A stretch of DNA of 43,656 bases from an uncultured Prevotella sp. (GCA_934219025.1 CAKQDG010000010.1:1-43656); one strand, 5' to 3'; positions 15,999-26,193 are shown, counted from the stretch's first letter. Notes: generated from the sequence alone by a model not told the origin. A program made the numbers and translations.

Positions 15999-17093
15999 AT
16001 GAAGATAGGAGACAAAGTAAGATTTTTGAGCACCACTGGCGGTGGCGTAGTGGTAGGATTTCAGTCAAACAGCGTAGTTCTTGTTGAAGACGAAGACGGC
16101 TTCCAAATCCCCACTATGGCAAACGATGTGGTTGTTGTAAACGAAGACAAGCAAAACAAGTCGGTGGCAGGAATCCCTACTCCAAAACCAGATGACACGC
16201 AGAGCGTGATAGAGAGGAAGAACTCTAACCATAAGAATGATTTGCTCGACAAGGTGAACGACAGTGTAGGTATGCACGTGATAGAACGGAACGGCTCAGA
16301 TACCGTTAGCCTATATTTAGGTTTTGTGCCACAAGACAAGAAAAATATAAGCAAGACAAAATTTCATCTGTATATAATCAATGATTGCAATTATTTTCTG
16401 TCGTACACCTATTCACTTTTTGATGGAAAAGAATGGAAACTGCAGTCGCACAATGAGTTGGAACCGAACACTAAACTTCTTGTTTCGGAGATAGAAATAG
16501 AGTCGGTGGCAGATTTCAAAAACGGTGCAGTTCAGTTGAATGCCTATAAAGTGAGCAAGCCATTTGCGCTACAGCCTACGCTTGACGTGAGGTTGAGAAT
16601 AGATCCGGTTAAGTTCTATAAATTGCATACATTCCGCGAGAACGACTTCTTTGACGAGGACGCATTGATAATACCAGTTGTAGAAGACGGTGTGCCAGTA
16701 AAGGAACTTGCGATAGACAATGCTGACTTGAGAAAGAAAATGCTCGAGAAAAAGAAGGTAGACATTACAGCCCCTGCACGCAAACAGGAAAAGCATGAGC
16801 GTGGGAATAATGAACCGCTTGTGATCGATCTTCATGCGTCAGAGATACTCGAAACCACGGCAGGCATGTCGAATGTAGACATATTGAATTATCAGCTTGA
16901 CGTGTTTCGCAAGACCCTTGAAGAGTTCAAGAAAAACAAAGGGATGAAAATCATCTTCATCCATGGTAAAGGTGAGGGTGTATTGCGCAATGCCATTGTT
17001 CATGAACTGAGATACAGATACAAGAGTTACACTTATCAGGATGCTTCGTTCCAGGAATATGGATATGGAGCAACACAGGTAATAATCCACTAA
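15999..17093 (+). CDS. DUF2027 and Smr-domain protein
   Basis: A 364-residue protein that starts MKIGDKVRFLSTTGGGVVVG, a conserved N-terminus for DUF2027 proteins of Bacteroidota. I chose ATG 15999 over upstream GTG 15906 and ATG 15948 because the conserved sequence starts here. The middle (about 100-230) is beta-rich. The C-terminal Smr domain (about 275-364) has the DLHASEI opening motif and IHGKGEGVLR, equivalent to the TGxG-like motif of MutS2-type Smr nucleases. Smr domains bind or cleave branched DNA or, in ribosome-rescue members, mRNA on stalled ribosomes. Substrate is not evident. It lies 9 bases before nadE. Confidence 0.9.
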   Translation: MKIGDKVRFLSTTGGGVVVGFQSNSVVLVEDEDGFQIPTMANDVVVVNEDKQNKSVAGIPTPKPDDTQSVIERKNSNHKNDLLDKVNDSVGMHVIERNGSDTVSLYLGFVPQDKKNISKTKFHLYIINDCNYFLSYTYSLFDGKEWKLQSHNELEPNTKLLVSEIEIESVADFKNGAVQLNAYKVSKPFALQPTLDVRLRIDPVKFYKLHTFRENDFFDEDALIIPVVEDGVPVKELAIDNADLRKKMLEKKKVDITAPARKQEKHERGNNEPLVIDLHASEILETTAGMSNVDILNYQLDVFRKTLEEFKKNKGMKIIFIHGKGEGVLRNAIVHELRYRYKSYTYQDASFQEYGYGATQVIIH

Positions 17094-17102
17094 TGATTTT
17101 AT

Positions 17103-19046
17103 ATGCAAAACGGTTTTGTTAAAGTGGCATCGGCAATACCATCGGTAAAGGTTGCCAACTGCCAGTATAATCTGCAACAAATAGAGAATATTATAGCCGA
17201 TGCTGAATGTAAAGGGGTAGAGATAATCGTTTTCCCGGAATTGTCGGTTACTGGCTACACGTGTCAAGATTTGTTCCGGCAACGCATGCTTCTTGATGAA
17301 GCCGAACGCTCTGTGGCAGAACTACTTGAGCTTTCAAGGGAACTTGATATAATTTGCATTGTAGGCACACCGGTAGTCGCCGGAGACTTGTTGCTTAACT
17401 GTGCTGTAGTTCTGCAACACGGAAATATTTTGGGAATTGTTCCCAAGACTTTCCTTCCCAACTACAATGAATTTTACGAGAAACGCTGGTTCGCGTCGTC
17501 TCGCGACTTGAAGCCGACCGAGGTGATTTTTGCCGGACAAAAACTGAATGTGGATTCCAGACCAAAGGTGTTCCGCACGGTGGATGGAGTATGTTTCGGC
17601 GTTGAGATATGCGAAGATGTGTGGGCTCCAGTTCCGCCGAGCAATAATTTAGCTATGGCAGGAGCTGAATTGGTGTTCAACCTTTCGGCAAGCGACGAAC
17701 TTATCGGCAAGCATTCCTATCTTGAAACACTTGTAAAGCAACAGAGTGCACGGACAATAACGGGATACATATACAGTAGCTGTGGCTTTGGAGAGAGCAC
17801 ACAAGATGTGGTCTATGGTGGAAATGCAATAATTTGTGAGAATGGAAATATTGTTGCCTGTGGAGAGAGATTCTCTCTAAATCCACAAACAGTTGTTTCA
17901 CAGATTGATATCGAAAAGCTGCGCAGTGAGCGCAGGGCAAACTGCACTTATGCCAACGCACAGCGTGATTATGAGGCAGACTTCGTTAATGCTCTCCCTG
18001 TAAAGAAACGTGATTTTGAACTTGTCAGAGACATAAACCCATTGCCGTTTATACCACAATCGAAGGATATGAACTCAAGTTGTAGTGAGATATTCTCGAT
18101 TCAGGTTATGGGACTTGCCAAACGTCTTGTTCATACACACAGCAAGACAGTTGTCGTGGGTATCAGCGGAGGACTCGACAGTACGCTGGCGCTGTTGGTA
18201 TGTGTAAAGACATTTGACAAACTCGGACTGTCGAGAAAAGGAATTGTGGGGGTAACGATGCCTGGCTTTGGAACAACTGACAGAACACACGATAATGCCG
18301 TTGCTCTGATGGAGAGTCTTGGCATCAGCCAAAAGGAAATAAATATTTCGGCAGCAGTAATACAGCATTTCAAGGATATAAATCACGACATTAACGTTCA
18401 TGATGTGACGTATGAAAACTCTCAAGCTCGTGAACGCACGCAAATCCTTATGGACTTGAGCAACAAACTCGGAGGCTTGGTGATAGGAACGGGCGACCTT
18501 TCGGAACTTGCACTCGGATGGGCAACATATAACGGCGACCATATGAGTATGTATGGAGTGAACTGCAGCATACCGAAAACTCTGATAAAATATATGGTCA
18601 GCCATGTGGCAATGAACGAGGTGGAAGGCAAGGCAAGAGAAACGCTGCTGGATATAATCGACACCCCGATAAGCCCGGAGCTTATTCCTGCTGATGAAAA
18701 CGGAAATATAACACAGAAAACGGAAAATCTTGTTGGCCCATATGAGCTGCACGACTTTTTCCTGTATAATTTTCTGCGTTTTGGCTTCCGTCCTGCAAAA
18801 TTATTCATGCTTGCAAAGAAAGCGTTTGACGGTACAAACAAGAATGTAGAGAAGTATGATGGCGAAACCATAAAGCATTGGCTTAGAGAATTTACGAGAA
18901 GATTCTTCAATCAACAATTTAAACGCTCATGCTTGCCCGACGGACCGAAAGTGGGAAGCGTAAGCCTTAGTCCGCGTGGTGATTGGCGAATGCCTACAGA
19001 TGCCGATAGCTCTATTTGGCTTCAGGAAATAGACCGACTCTCATAA
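17103..19046 (+). CDS. nadE: Glutamine-dependent NAD+ synthetase
   Basis: A 647-residue two-domain enzyme that amidates nicotinic acid adenine dinucleotide to NAD+ using glutamine and ATP. The N-terminal nitrilase-type glutaminase (about 1-285) has the catalytic triad E46 (FPELSVTGY), K115 (VPKTFLPN) and C170 (VEICEDVWAP). The C-terminal synthetase (about 325-647) has the ATP pyrophosphatase loop SGGLDS at 355-360 and the GTGDLSELALGW segment. This long form differs from the ammonia-only NadE of E. coli. The upstream Smr gene is 9 bases away, suggesting co-transcription. Confidence 0.96.
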   Translation: MQNGFVKVASAIPSVKVANCQYNLQQIENIIADAECKGVEIIVFPELSVTGYTCQDLFRQRMLLDEAERSVAELLELSRELDIICIVGTPVVAGDLLLNCAVVLQHGNILGIVPKTFLPNYNEFYEKRWFASSRDLKPTEVIFAGQKLNVDSRPKVFRTVDGVCFGVEICEDVWAPVPPSNNLAMAGAELVFNLSASDELIGKHSYLETLVKQQSARTITGYIYSSCGFGESTQDVVYGGNAIICENGNIVACGERFSLNPQTVVSQIDIEKLRSERRANCTYANAQRDYEADFVNALPVKKRDFELVRDINPLPFIPQSKDMNSSCSEIFSIQVMGLAKRLVHTHSKTVVVGISGGLDSTLALLVCVKTFDKLGLSRKGIVGVTMPGFGTTDRTHDNAVALMESLGISQKEINISAAVIQHFKDINHDINVHDVTYENSQARERTQILMDLSNKLGGLVIGTGDLSELALGWATYNGDHMSMYGVNCSIPKTLIKYMVSHVAMNEVEGKARETLLDIIDTPISPELIPADENGNITQKTENLVGPYELHDFFLYNFLRFGFRPAKLFMLAKKAFDGTNKNVEKYDGETIKHWLREFTRRFFNQQFKRSCLPDGPKVGSVSLSPRGDWRMPTDADSSIWLQEIDRLS

Positions 19047-19151
19047 ATTAGCCGTTAGTCTACAACAGATAAGATGAAAATAATGTTGCCAGAGATTTAG
19101 CTTTTGCGCATTGTATGCAATATAAACGATAAATCCGCGTTATAGTATTTG

Positions 19152-20633
19152 ATGAACAGAATAAAAAAATATATATGGATTATTGTCGCAGTATTGCTTG
19201 CGGCAAGTTGTACGGACGACGATTCATTCACGACATCGCCAGACAAGTTGCTCACTTTTTCTGCCGATACCGTGCGCATGGACACTGTATTCTCAAGAGT
19301 TCCTACAAGCAGAAAGTCGCTGTGGGTTTACAATAAATCCGGAGACGGAATCCGTCTGACCAATGTGAGACTGGAAAATGGAAGCAGGTCGGGTTTCCGC
19401 ATAAACGTTGATGGTACTTATCTTGGTAATGAAACAGGATATCAGACAACGGATGTGGAAATCAGAAATAAAGACAGTGTCTTTGTAAATATTGAGCTGA
19501 CGGCAAGGCAGAACGGCAAGATGGGACCACAGTATATGGAAGACAATCTTGTGTTCAAGCTTGAGAGCGGTGTGGAACAGAAGGTAAATCTCAACGCTTA
19601 CTCCTGGGATGCAGATATTGTGAGAAACCTCAGAATTAAGTCGGACACATTGATTTCGTCAGAACGTCCGATAGTAGTCTATGGAGATATGAGAATAGAT
19701 AGTCTTGCCACGGCAACGGTAGCTCCGGGAACTACACTCTATTTCCATTCCGGAGCAAAGCTTGATGTGTATGGCAGATTGGTGGCCAACGGAACTGCAG
19801 AAAAAAATATAGTGTTCCGTGGTGACCGCACAGACAGAATGTTCGACTATCTTCCCTATGATATGGTAAGCGGACAATGGAACGGAATACACTTCCATTC
19901 TTCATCATATCAAAACTCCATGACATACACCGATACGCACAGCACATTCAACGGCATAGTTTGCGACTCGTCTGATGTGAGTAAATTAAAGCTAGCCCTC
20001 TATAACAGTACGGTGCATAACTGTCAAGGATATGGGTTGAAGTCGGTGAACAGCGTGGTGGATGTAAGAAACAGTCAGATAACAAATGTATTGAACGACT
20101 GCGTGGCTATATATGGCGGAGGTGCACTCCTGCTGAACTGTACAATCGCCCAATTCTATCCGTTCGACTCCAATTATGGGGCAGCATTGCGTTTTACCAA
20201 TGGCATGGAAGATGAAAACGGGAAGCACGATTATCCTTTATACCAGATGGATTGCATAAATTCCATAGTAACGGGATACGCCAACGATGTTGTAATGGGC
20301 GTGGTGCAAGATTCAACCGTGGCATATTCGTACAAGTTTGAAAATTCAATACTTCGAACGGATTCTCTTGCAAACAGCGAAAATATTAAAAACGTTGTTT
20401 GGGAGAATGCCGATTCCCTGAAAATAGACTCCGTGTCGGGGGGAGAAAAGAATTTTCGCCTTGTCGACAGAAACAAACAACATTATGATTTCCATCTCAG
20501 CGCCAAATCACGGGCTATCGGGGCTGCATCTAAAAACGGGGATTACTTTATGCTTTATGACAGAGACGGACGTAAGCGTGATGACGAACCGGATATGGGA
20601 TGCTATGAATATGTTGCAGAGACAAAGGAATAA
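19152..20633 (+). CDS. Lipoprotein with probable right-handed beta-helix
   Basis: A 493-residue protein with a lipoprotein signal ending LAAS-C20; ATG 19152 is preferred over the adjacent TTG. The residues after the Cys are TDDDS, similar to the acidic surface-export signal described for Bacteroides lipoproteins, so surface exposure is likely but not proven. The first part (about 30-160) is beta-rich. From about 165 repeated short strands (e.g. YNSTVHNCQGYGLKSVNSVV) with periodic Asn, Ser and Gly suggest a parallel beta-helix, a fold common in polysaccharide-binding or lyase proteins. No catalytic motif can be named. It stands about 105 bases after nadE and 28 bases before cdd. Confidence 0.8.
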   Translation: MNRIKKYIWIIVAVLLAASCTDDDSFTTSPDKLLTFSADTVRMDTVFSRVPTSRKSLWVYNKSGDGIRLTNVRLENGSRSGFRINVDGTYLGNETGYQTTDVEIRNKDSVFVNIELTARQNGKMGPQYMEDNLVFKLESGVEQKVNLNAYSWDADIVRNLRIKSDTLISSERPIVVYGDMRIDSLATATVAPGTTLYFHSGAKLDVYGRLVANGTAEKNIVFRGDRTDRMFDYLPYDMVSGQWNGIHFHSSSYQNSMTYTDTHSTFNGIVCDSSDVSKLKLALYNSTVHNCQGYGLKSVNSVVDVRNSQITNVLNDCVAIYGGGALLLNCTIAQFYPFDSNYGAALRFTNGMEDENGKHDYPLYQMDCINSIVTGYANDVVMGVVQDSTVAYSYKFENSILRTDSLANSENIKNVVWENADSLKIDSVSGGEKNFRLVDRNKQHYDFHLSAKSRAIGAASKNGDYFMLYDRDGRKRDDEPDMGCYEYVAETKE

Positions 20634-20661
20634 TTGTAAACCTTAATTAAATAATTTACAT

Positions 20662-21135
20662 ATGAAAGAACTGAAGATTTATTCTGATATCAAGTGCTGT
20701 CAGGTGGAAGAGTTGTCATCACAAGACAAAATCCTTGTGGAAAAAGCAAAAGAGGCCACTTCAAATTCGTATTCTCCATATTCCCATTTCCGTGTCGGGG
20801 CAGCAATTCGCCTTTCAGATGGAAGAATAGTAAAAGGGGCCAACCAGGAAAATGCAGCCTTTTCGGTTACCATCTGCGCAGAGCGTTCTGCAATATTTGC
20901 AGCTCAGGCAAACTATCCCGAGTTGCCTATCGTGAGTATTGCAATAGCAGCCCGAAATGACAACGGATATACTGGAAAGCCTGTTTCTCCGTGTGGGTCG
21001 TGCCGACAGGCAATGGTGGAGATAGAACAAAAATACTCACAGCCGATACATATAATCTTGTATGGAAAAGAAGAGGTGTATGTGATGGATTCCGTCAGAA
21101 ACCTCATGCCTTTGTCGTTTGTGGATATGAAATAA
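20662..21135 (+). CDS. cdd: Cytidine deaminase
   Basis: A 157-residue homotetrameric-type enzyme that deaminates cytidine and deoxycytidine to uridine and deoxyuridine in pyrimidine salvage. The zinc site is visible as C72-A-E74 (TICAERSAI, with E74 as proton shuttle) and P-C111-G-S-C114 (PCGSCRQ). SPYSHFRVGAA at about 38-48 is the substrate-binding segment. It is about 20 residues longer at the N-terminus than the B. subtilis enzyme. It precedes rsmA by 56 bases and may share its transcript. Confidence 0.95.
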   Translation: MKELKIYSDIKCCQVEELSSQDKILVEKAKEATSNSYSPYSHFRVGAAIRLSDGRIVKGANQENAAFSVTICAERSAIFAAQANYPELPIVSIAIAARNDNGYTGKPVSPCGSCRQAMVEIEQKYSQPIHIILYGKEEVYVMDSVRNLMPLSFVDMK

Positions 21136-21191
21136 AAGTAATGCTATATATAGTATACTGCTAAATTTAAATTAAAGAAGAAAGACGATTA

Positions 21192-21995
21192 ATGAAAGCC
21201 GTACGTCCAAAGAAAAACTTGGGGCAGCATTTCCTGACAGACCTGAATGTGGCTAAAGGAATTGCCGATACAGTAGATGCGTGTCCGGATATTCCAATAC
21301 TTGAGGTTGGACCGGGAATGGGTGTGCTTACCCAATATCTGACAGAGAAGAGCCGATTGGTAAAAGTTGTTGAAATAGACAGAGAGTCTGTAGCATATCT
21401 GAATGAGGCTTATCCAATGCTTCGCGACAATATAATTGGAGAGGACTTTTTGAGGATGGATCTGGAAAAAGTATTTGACGGAAAACAATTCGTACTTACT
21501 GGCAACTATCCCTATGACATATCTTCGCAGATATTCTTCAAAATGCTCGACAACCGCGATCTTATACCCTGTTGTACGGGAATGATACAGCGTGAGGTGG
21601 CCTTGCGTATGGCATCTAAACCTGGAAATAAACAATACGGAATCCTTAGTGTGTTGATACAGGCATGGTATGATGTGGAATACCTTTTTACCGTTGATGA
21701 AAACGTGTTTAATCCACCTCCAAAAGTGAAAAGTGCTGTAATCAGAATGGTCAGGAACAACGTGAAGAAACTTGACTGTGACGAAGTTTTGTTCAAACGC
21801 GTGGTGAAGACAGTATTCAATCAGCGAAGAAAGATGCTCCGGGTCTCTCTTAGGCAAATTATGGGCGGAATAGCAAATACGGATAATTTCTTTTCACATG
21901 AGTTGATGACAAAGCGTCCGGAACAATTAACAATAGAGCAATTCGTGGAATTGACAAATCTTGTTGCAGAGAAACTAAAAGATTCTATTGTCTGA
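21192..21995 (+). CDS. rsmA: 16S rRNA dimethyladenosine methyltransferase
   Basis: A 267-residue SAM-dependent enzyme (KsgA) that dimethylates two adjacent adenosines in helix 45 of 16S rRNA late in 30S assembly. The start KKNLGQHFLTDLNVAKGIAD is typical. The SAM site EVGPGMG is at 38-44, the catalytic N-x-P-Y motif is N105-Y-P-Y108, and FNPPPKVKSAVIRM marks the family. Note NYPY instead of the more frequent NLPY or NIPY. Length is standard. The gene is followed by a strong promoter for pgk, so it closes its transcription unit. Confidence 0.95.
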   Translation: MKAVRPKKNLGQHFLTDLNVAKGIADTVDACPDIPILEVGPGMGVLTQYLTEKSRLVKVVEIDRESVAYLNEAYPMLRDNIIGEDFLRMDLEKVFDGKQFVLTGNYPYDISSQIFFKMLDNRDLIPCCTGMIQREVALRMASKPGNKQYGILSVLIQAWYDVEYLFTVDENVFNPPPKVKSAVIRMVRNNVKKLDCDEVLFKRVVKTVFNQRRKMLRVSLRQIMGGIANTDNFFSHELMTKRPEQLTIEQFVELTNLVAEKLKDSIV

Positions 21996-22087
21996 AATTA
22001 GTAAAAAGACTCTAATTTGACAATTTTTGCTACATCAGTTTTACATTTGCGAGCGTTTCGTGTCAAAAATCGTAAAATAATCATGAG

Positions 22088-22123
22088 TTGTTTTCGGTAA
22101 ACAATACTAAATTTGTATATTTG
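22088..22123 (+). promoter_or_regulatory. Promoter of pgk with two overlapping -7 elements
   Basis: TAAATTTG (22108-22115) and TATATTTG (22116-22123) follow each other directly; both fit TAnnTTTG. A TTG at 22088-22090 is 17 bp before the first, while the second has only a weak -33 region. The leader to the pgk ATG at 22217 would be about 90 bases. Confidence 0.65.
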
Positions 22124-22216
22124 CATTAATAAATGTATTTAGAACAATATATTGTTTTAATAAGCATTGTTCAGCAATTAAAAAAGTATTATAATAAATA
22201 TAAACAACAAGTAGTT

Positions 22217-23464
22217 ATGAAAATCGAAGATTTCAACTTTGCCGGAAAAAAGGCAATCGTACGTGTAGACTTTAATGTTCCATTGGATGAGAATGGAAAT
22301 GTAACAGACGATACGCGTATTCGCGGCGCTCTGCCAACATTGAAAAAAGTGCTCTCTGATGGAGGAGCCCTTATTATGATGAGCCATATGGGGAAGCCAA
22401 AAGGCAAAGTAAATCCAAAACTCTCTCTTTCGCAGATTGTAAAGAATGTTTCTGATGCACTTGGCGTTGTGGTTAAGTTTGCACCGGATTGTGCAAATGC
22501 AGACAAGGAAGTTGCCGCCCTTAAGGACGGTGAGGCTTTGTTGCTTGAAAACCTTCGTTTCTATGCAGAGGAGGAAGGTAAACCGGTTGGTATAGATAAA
22601 GAAGATCCAGCATACGCACAGGCAAAAGAAGATATGAAGAAGAAACAGAAAGAATTTGCCCAGAAACTTGCTTCATATGCAGATTGCTACGTGATGGACG
22701 CATTCGGAACAGCTCACCGTAAACATGCTTCGACTGCAGTCATAGACGAATACTTCGATAAGGATCATAAGATGCTTGGCTATCTTATGGAGAAAGAAGT
22801 AAATGCAGTAGACAAGGTGCTTGGAAATATCGAGCGTCCGTTTACGGCAATTATGGGTGGCTCTAAAGTTTCAAGCAAGATTGGCATTATAGAAAATCTT
22901 CTTGACAAAGTAGACAATCTCATTCTTTGTGGAGGTATGACTTATACATTCTCAAAGGCAAACGGAGGTAAAATTGGTAAGTCTATCTGTGAGGACGACA
23001 AGCTTGATGTAGCTCTTGATGTTATGAAAAAGGCAAAAGAGAAGGGCGTAAATCTTGTTCTCGCAACCGACTGCGTTGCAGGTGATGATTTTAGCAACGA
23101 TGCAAACACACAGGTATGTGATGTAAAGAATATTCCAGATGCATGGGAAGGAATGGATGCAGGTCCTGATTCTCGCGTTGCTTTCGCAAATGCAATCAAG
23201 GGTGCAAAGACAATTCTGTGGAATGGCCCTGCAGGTGTGTTCGAGTTTGACACATTTGCAGAAGGTTCAAAAGCTATTGCCGTTGCTATTGCAGAGGCTA
23301 CTGCAAACGGAGCGTTCTCTTTGATTGGAGGTGGCGATTCTGTTGCTTGTGTAAACAAGTTTGGATTGGCCGACAAGGTTTCATACATCTCTACCGGTGG
23401 TGGTGCCTTGCTTGAAGCAATTGAGGGAAAAGAACTTCCTGGTGTTGCTGCCATCGAAAAATAA
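22217..23464 (+). CDS. pgk: Phosphoglycerate kinase
   Basis: A 415-residue glycolytic kinase that forms ATP from 1,3-bisphosphoglycerate. The N-terminal substrate signature RVDFNVPLD starts at residue 16. SHMGKPKGK, the hinge region [16 protein letters not shown] and the C-terminal nucleotide motif GGGDSVA are all present. I chose ATG 22217 because conserved sequence ([20 protein letters not shown]) begins there; an upstream in-frame ATG at 22133 lies next to the promoter and adds an AT-rich, non-conserved 28 residues. It is monocistronic, between its own promoter and the terminator at 23488. Confidence 0.97.
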   Translation: MKIEDFNFAGKKAIVRVDFNVPLDENGNVTDDTRIRGALPTLKKVLSDGGALIMMSHMGKPKGKVNPKLSLSQIVKNVSDALGVVVKFAPDCANADKEVAALKDGEALLLENLRFYAEEEGKPVGIDKEDPAYAQAKEDMKKKQKEFAQKLASYADCYVMDAFGTAHRKHASTAVIDEYFDKDHKMLGYLMEKEVNAVDKVLGNIERPFTAIMGGSKVSSKIGIIENLLDKVDNLILCGGMTYTFSKANGGKIGKSICEDDKLDVALDVMKKAKEKGVNLVLATDCVAGDDFSNDANTQVCDVKNIPDAWEGMDAGPDSRVAFANAIKGAKTILWNGPAGVFEFDTFAEGSKAIAVAIAEATANGAFSLIGGGDSVACVNKFGLADKVSYISTGGGALLEAIEGKELPGVAAIEK

Positions 23465-23487
23465 TGACATTGTTATGTTAGAAACTT

Positions 23488-23528
23488 GGGGTTATGCTTT
23501 TTTATAAAAGGCATAACCTCTTTTTTTT
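23488..23528 (+). terminator. Terminator of pgk
   Basis: A 10-bp stem (23488-23497 with 23511-23520, one G-U pair) is followed by eight T residues at 23521-23528. Confidence 0.92.
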
Positions 23529-23582
23529 ATTTTATGTGCATTACAAAAAAATCATAATACAAAATAAATAAGCAGTTTTTAA

Positions 23583-23613
23583 TTTGATATAAAACAAAAA
23601 AATTGTAAATTTG
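23583..23613 (+). promoter_or_regulatory. Promoter of lepA
   Basis: TTTG at 23583-23586 and TAAATTTG at 23606-23613 are separated by 19 bp, a textbook match for this phylum. The leader would be about 97 bases. Confidence 0.8.
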
Positions 23614-23716
23614 CATACTATTAAAAATAGTTTGTTTATAGCCAAACCCGTGTGATTGGGGGCTGTGGGCTTGACAGATATATAATTAACAGGAATAATA
23701 CATATATAATTCTTTA

Positions 23717-25498
23717 ATGGAGAATATCAGAAACTTTTGTATCATTGCACATATTGACCATGGAAAGTCAACGCTTGCAGACAGATTGTTGGAGTATACC
23801 GACACAATTAAAATTGTAGAGGGGCAGATGCTTGACGATATGGATCTGGAGAAAGAGCGTGGCATTACGATTAAGAGTCATGCCATACAGATGGAATATA
23901 AATACAATAACCAAAACTATGTTCTTAATCTTATAGACACTCCGGGGCATGTGGATTTTTCGTATGAAGTGTCAAGAAGTATTGCCGCATGCGAAGGGGC
24001 TCTGCTCGTTGTCGATGCTACGCAGGGCGTTCAGGCCCAGACAATAAGCAATTTGTATATGGCTATTGACCATGACCTGGAGATTATTCCGGTTATCAAC
24101 AAGATAGATATGCCATCAGCTATGCCAGACGAGGTGGAAGATGAAATAATAGAATTGATAGGCTGTAAGCGAGAAGATATAATCAGGGCATCAGGAAAAA
24201 CTGGCGAGGGCGTTCCGGATATCCTGAAAGCTGTTATAGAAAAAATACCAAGTCCGAATGGAAATCCCAAAGCTCCGCTTCAGGCATTGATATTCGACTC
24301 TGTATTCAATCCGTTCCGTGGTATTATAGCATACTTTAAAATAGAGAACGGCACAATTAGTAAGGGAGACAAAGTGAAGTTCTATAACACTGGGATGGAG
24401 TATACCGCAGATGAAGTAGGAGTATTGAAGATGAACATGATTCCTCGCAAAATATTGTCCACAGGTGAAGTTGGCTATATAATAAGTGGAATAAAAGACC
24501 CTACAGAAGTAAAGGTTGGCGATACCATTACCCATATACAAGCCCCTTGTGAGCATGCCATAGACGGATTCCAAGAAGTAAAGCCAATGGTTTTTGCCGG
24601 TGTATATCCTATTGATCCGTCTGAATATGAGAATCTTAGAACATCGTTGGAGAAACTTCAGCTGAATGATGCTTCATTGACATTTCAGCCAGAATCGTCG
24701 GTAGCTTTGGGATTCGGATTCCGTTGCGGTTTTCTTGGCCTTCTTCATATGGAAATCGTACAGGAACGTCTTGACAGAGAATTCAATATGGATGTCATAA
24801 CTACTGTGCCGAATGTTTCGTATATGGTTTACGACAAGCATGGAAATTCAAAAGAGGTGCATAATCCGTCAGGTTTGCCCGATGTAACAATGATTGACCA
24901 TATTGAGGAACCTTATATAAAGGCTTCGATAATAACAGACACTAATTATATTGGTCCTATTATGAAGCTTTGTCTTGACAAGCGAGGTGAATTGATAAAG
25001 CAAGAATATATTAGCGGCAACCGTGTGGATTTGCATTTCATGTTGCCGTTGGGAGAGATCGTGATTGACTTCTATGACAAACTGAAGAGTATTTCAAAAG
25101 GATACGCATCGTTTGACTATCATATAGACAGTTTCAGATTGTCTAAGTTGGCCAAGCTTGACATCTTGCTGAATGGCGAACCCGTTGATGCCTTGTCCAC
25201 TCTTACTCACCAGGATAATGCTGTGGCTTTTGGTAGGCGTATATGCGAGAAACTGAAAGAACTCATACCGCGACAACAGTTTGATATAGCCATACAGGCA
25301 GCGATAGGAGCCAAGATTGTGGCGCGCGAAACTATAAAGTGTGTACGAAAAGACGTTACGGCAAAGTGTTATGGCGGAGATGTCAGCCGAAAGCGAAAGT
25401 TGCTTGAAAAACAGAAGAAAGGAAAGAAGAGGATGAAGCAGATAGGCAATGTTGAAGTGCCTCAGAAAGCTTTTCTTGCAGTTCTGAAACTTGACTAA
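23717..25498 (+). CDS. lepA: Elongation factor 4 (LepA)
   Basis: A 593-residue translational GTPase that acts on the ribosome, with proposed roles in back-translocation and 30S biogenesis. The G domain has AHIDHGKST (11-19), DTPGH (74-78) and NKID (128-131). EF-G-like domains II, III and V follow, then the LepA-specific C-terminal domain with [20 protein letters not shown] near 546-565. Length is standard. It is preceded by its own promoter and separated from the Crp/Fnr gene by 98 bases that contain a G/C hairpin. Confidence 0.97.
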   Translation: MENIRNFCIIAHIDHGKSTLADRLLEYTDTIKIVEGQMLDDMDLEKERGITIKSHAIQMEYKYNNQNYVLNLIDTPGHVDFSYEVSRSIAACEGALLVVDATQGVQAQTISNLYMAIDHDLEIIPVINKIDMPSAMPDEVEDEIIELIGCKREDIIRASGKTGEGVPDILKAVIEKIPSPNGNPKAPLQALIFDSVFNPFRGIIAYFKIENGTISKGDKVKFYNTGMEYTADEVGVLKMNMIPRKILSTGEVGYIISGIKDPTEVKVGDTITHIQAPCEHAIDGFQEVKPMVFAGVYPIDPSEYENLRTSLEKLQLNDASLTFQPESSVALGFGFRCGFLGLLHMEIVQERLDREFNMDVITTVPNVSYMVYDKHGNSKEVHNPSGLPDVTMIDHIEEPYIKASIITDTNYIGPIMKLCLDKRGELIKQEYISGNRVDLHFMLPLGEIVIDFYDKLKSISKGYASFDYHIDSFRLSKLAKLDILLNGEPVDALSTLTHQDNAVAFGRRICEKLKELIPRQQFDIAIQAAIGAKIVARETIKCVRKDVTAKCYGGDVSRKRKLLEKQKKGKKRMKQIGNVEVPQKAFLAVLKLD

Positions 25499-25523
25499 GA
25501 CGTATACTCTAGTAGATTTTAGA

Positions 25524-25543
25524 CAGGGGGGTAGATCCCCCTG
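25524..25543. repeat. Short G/C hairpin after lepA
   Basis: CAGGGGG (25524-25530) pairs perfectly with CCCCCTG (25537-25543) around a 6-base loop. The following bases (CCTTTAAAG) contain only a weak T run. It may be an inefficient lepA terminator or an operator before the Crp/Fnr gene. In this AT-rich spacer the G5 and C5 runs stand out. Confidence 0.6.
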
Positions 25544-25596
25544 CCTTTAAAGAAAAATAACGTAATGGTAATTTATATATAAGTGAGGAGTTTACT

Positions 25597-26193
25597 ATGA
25601 AAGAACCAGTATTGACAACGAGAGACATTGCCAGGGAATTGGCAAGGCGTTACAGTACGATGGCACACGACGAACTGGACATTCTAGAGAGCATAATTGT
25701 GCCAATGAAATTTGTTAGAGGCGATAAAATCGTAGACAAGGGAGATGTATGCAGTTCTATTTTTTATATAGACAGGGGGATGGTACGTGAATATTACTTC
25801 AAGAACAACAAAGAAGTTACCGAGTATCTTGCTGTTGATGGAGATATATTCATGTGTATAGAGAGCTTATTCAAAGAAGAGCCTTCACAACTTGTGGTTG
25901 AAGCCTTGGAAACATCCTTTATCTATGCCTTGCCTAAGGCGCGTCTTGAAGAAGTAGCTTTGCATAACGTCAATATACAGATTTTGTATAGGAAAATTCT
26001 TGAAGAAAGTCTTATAATTTCTCAGCGAAGGGCAGACATGTTGCGTTTCGAAAGTGCCAAGGACCGTTATCGCAAGCTTTGCAAGTTAAATCCCAAGATG
26101 ATTATGAAAGCCCCTTTGGTATATATTGCCAGTTATTTGCAGATGACTCCGGAGACTTTAAGTCGTGTTCGTTCGGCTGTGGCTCAAGAGTAG
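25597..26193 (+). CDS. Crp/Fnr-family transcriptional regulator
   Basis: A 198-residue protein with a cyclic-nucleotide-binding-like beta-barrel (about 25-115, including RGDKIVDKGDVCSSIFYIDRG), a dimerisation helix (about 120-150) and a C-terminal helix-turn-helix (about 170-195, APLVYIASYLQMTPETLSRV). The cAMP-contacting Arg-Ser pair of E. coli CRP and the Fe-S cysteines of FNR are not evident, so the ligand is unknown. The HTH region is short, ending soon after the recognition helix, as usual for Bacteroidota members. A GAGGAG sequence shortly before the ATG resembles a Shine-Dalgarno site, unusual here. Targets cannot be inferred. Confidence 0.88.
   Translation: MKEPVLTTRDIARELARRYSTMAHDELDILESIIVPMKFVRGDKIVDKGDVCSSIFYIDRGMVREYYFKNNKEVTEYLAVDGDIFMCIESLFKEEPSQLVVEALETSFIYALPKARLEEVALHNVNIQILYRKILEESLIISQRRADMLRFESAKDRYRKLCKLNPKMIMKAPLVYIASYLQMTPETLSRVRSAVAQE

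Noticed and set aside
20635..20660. TGTAAA ... TTTACA palindrome before cdd
   Set aside because: Only 6 bp in an AT-rich spacer, expected by chance; no T run.
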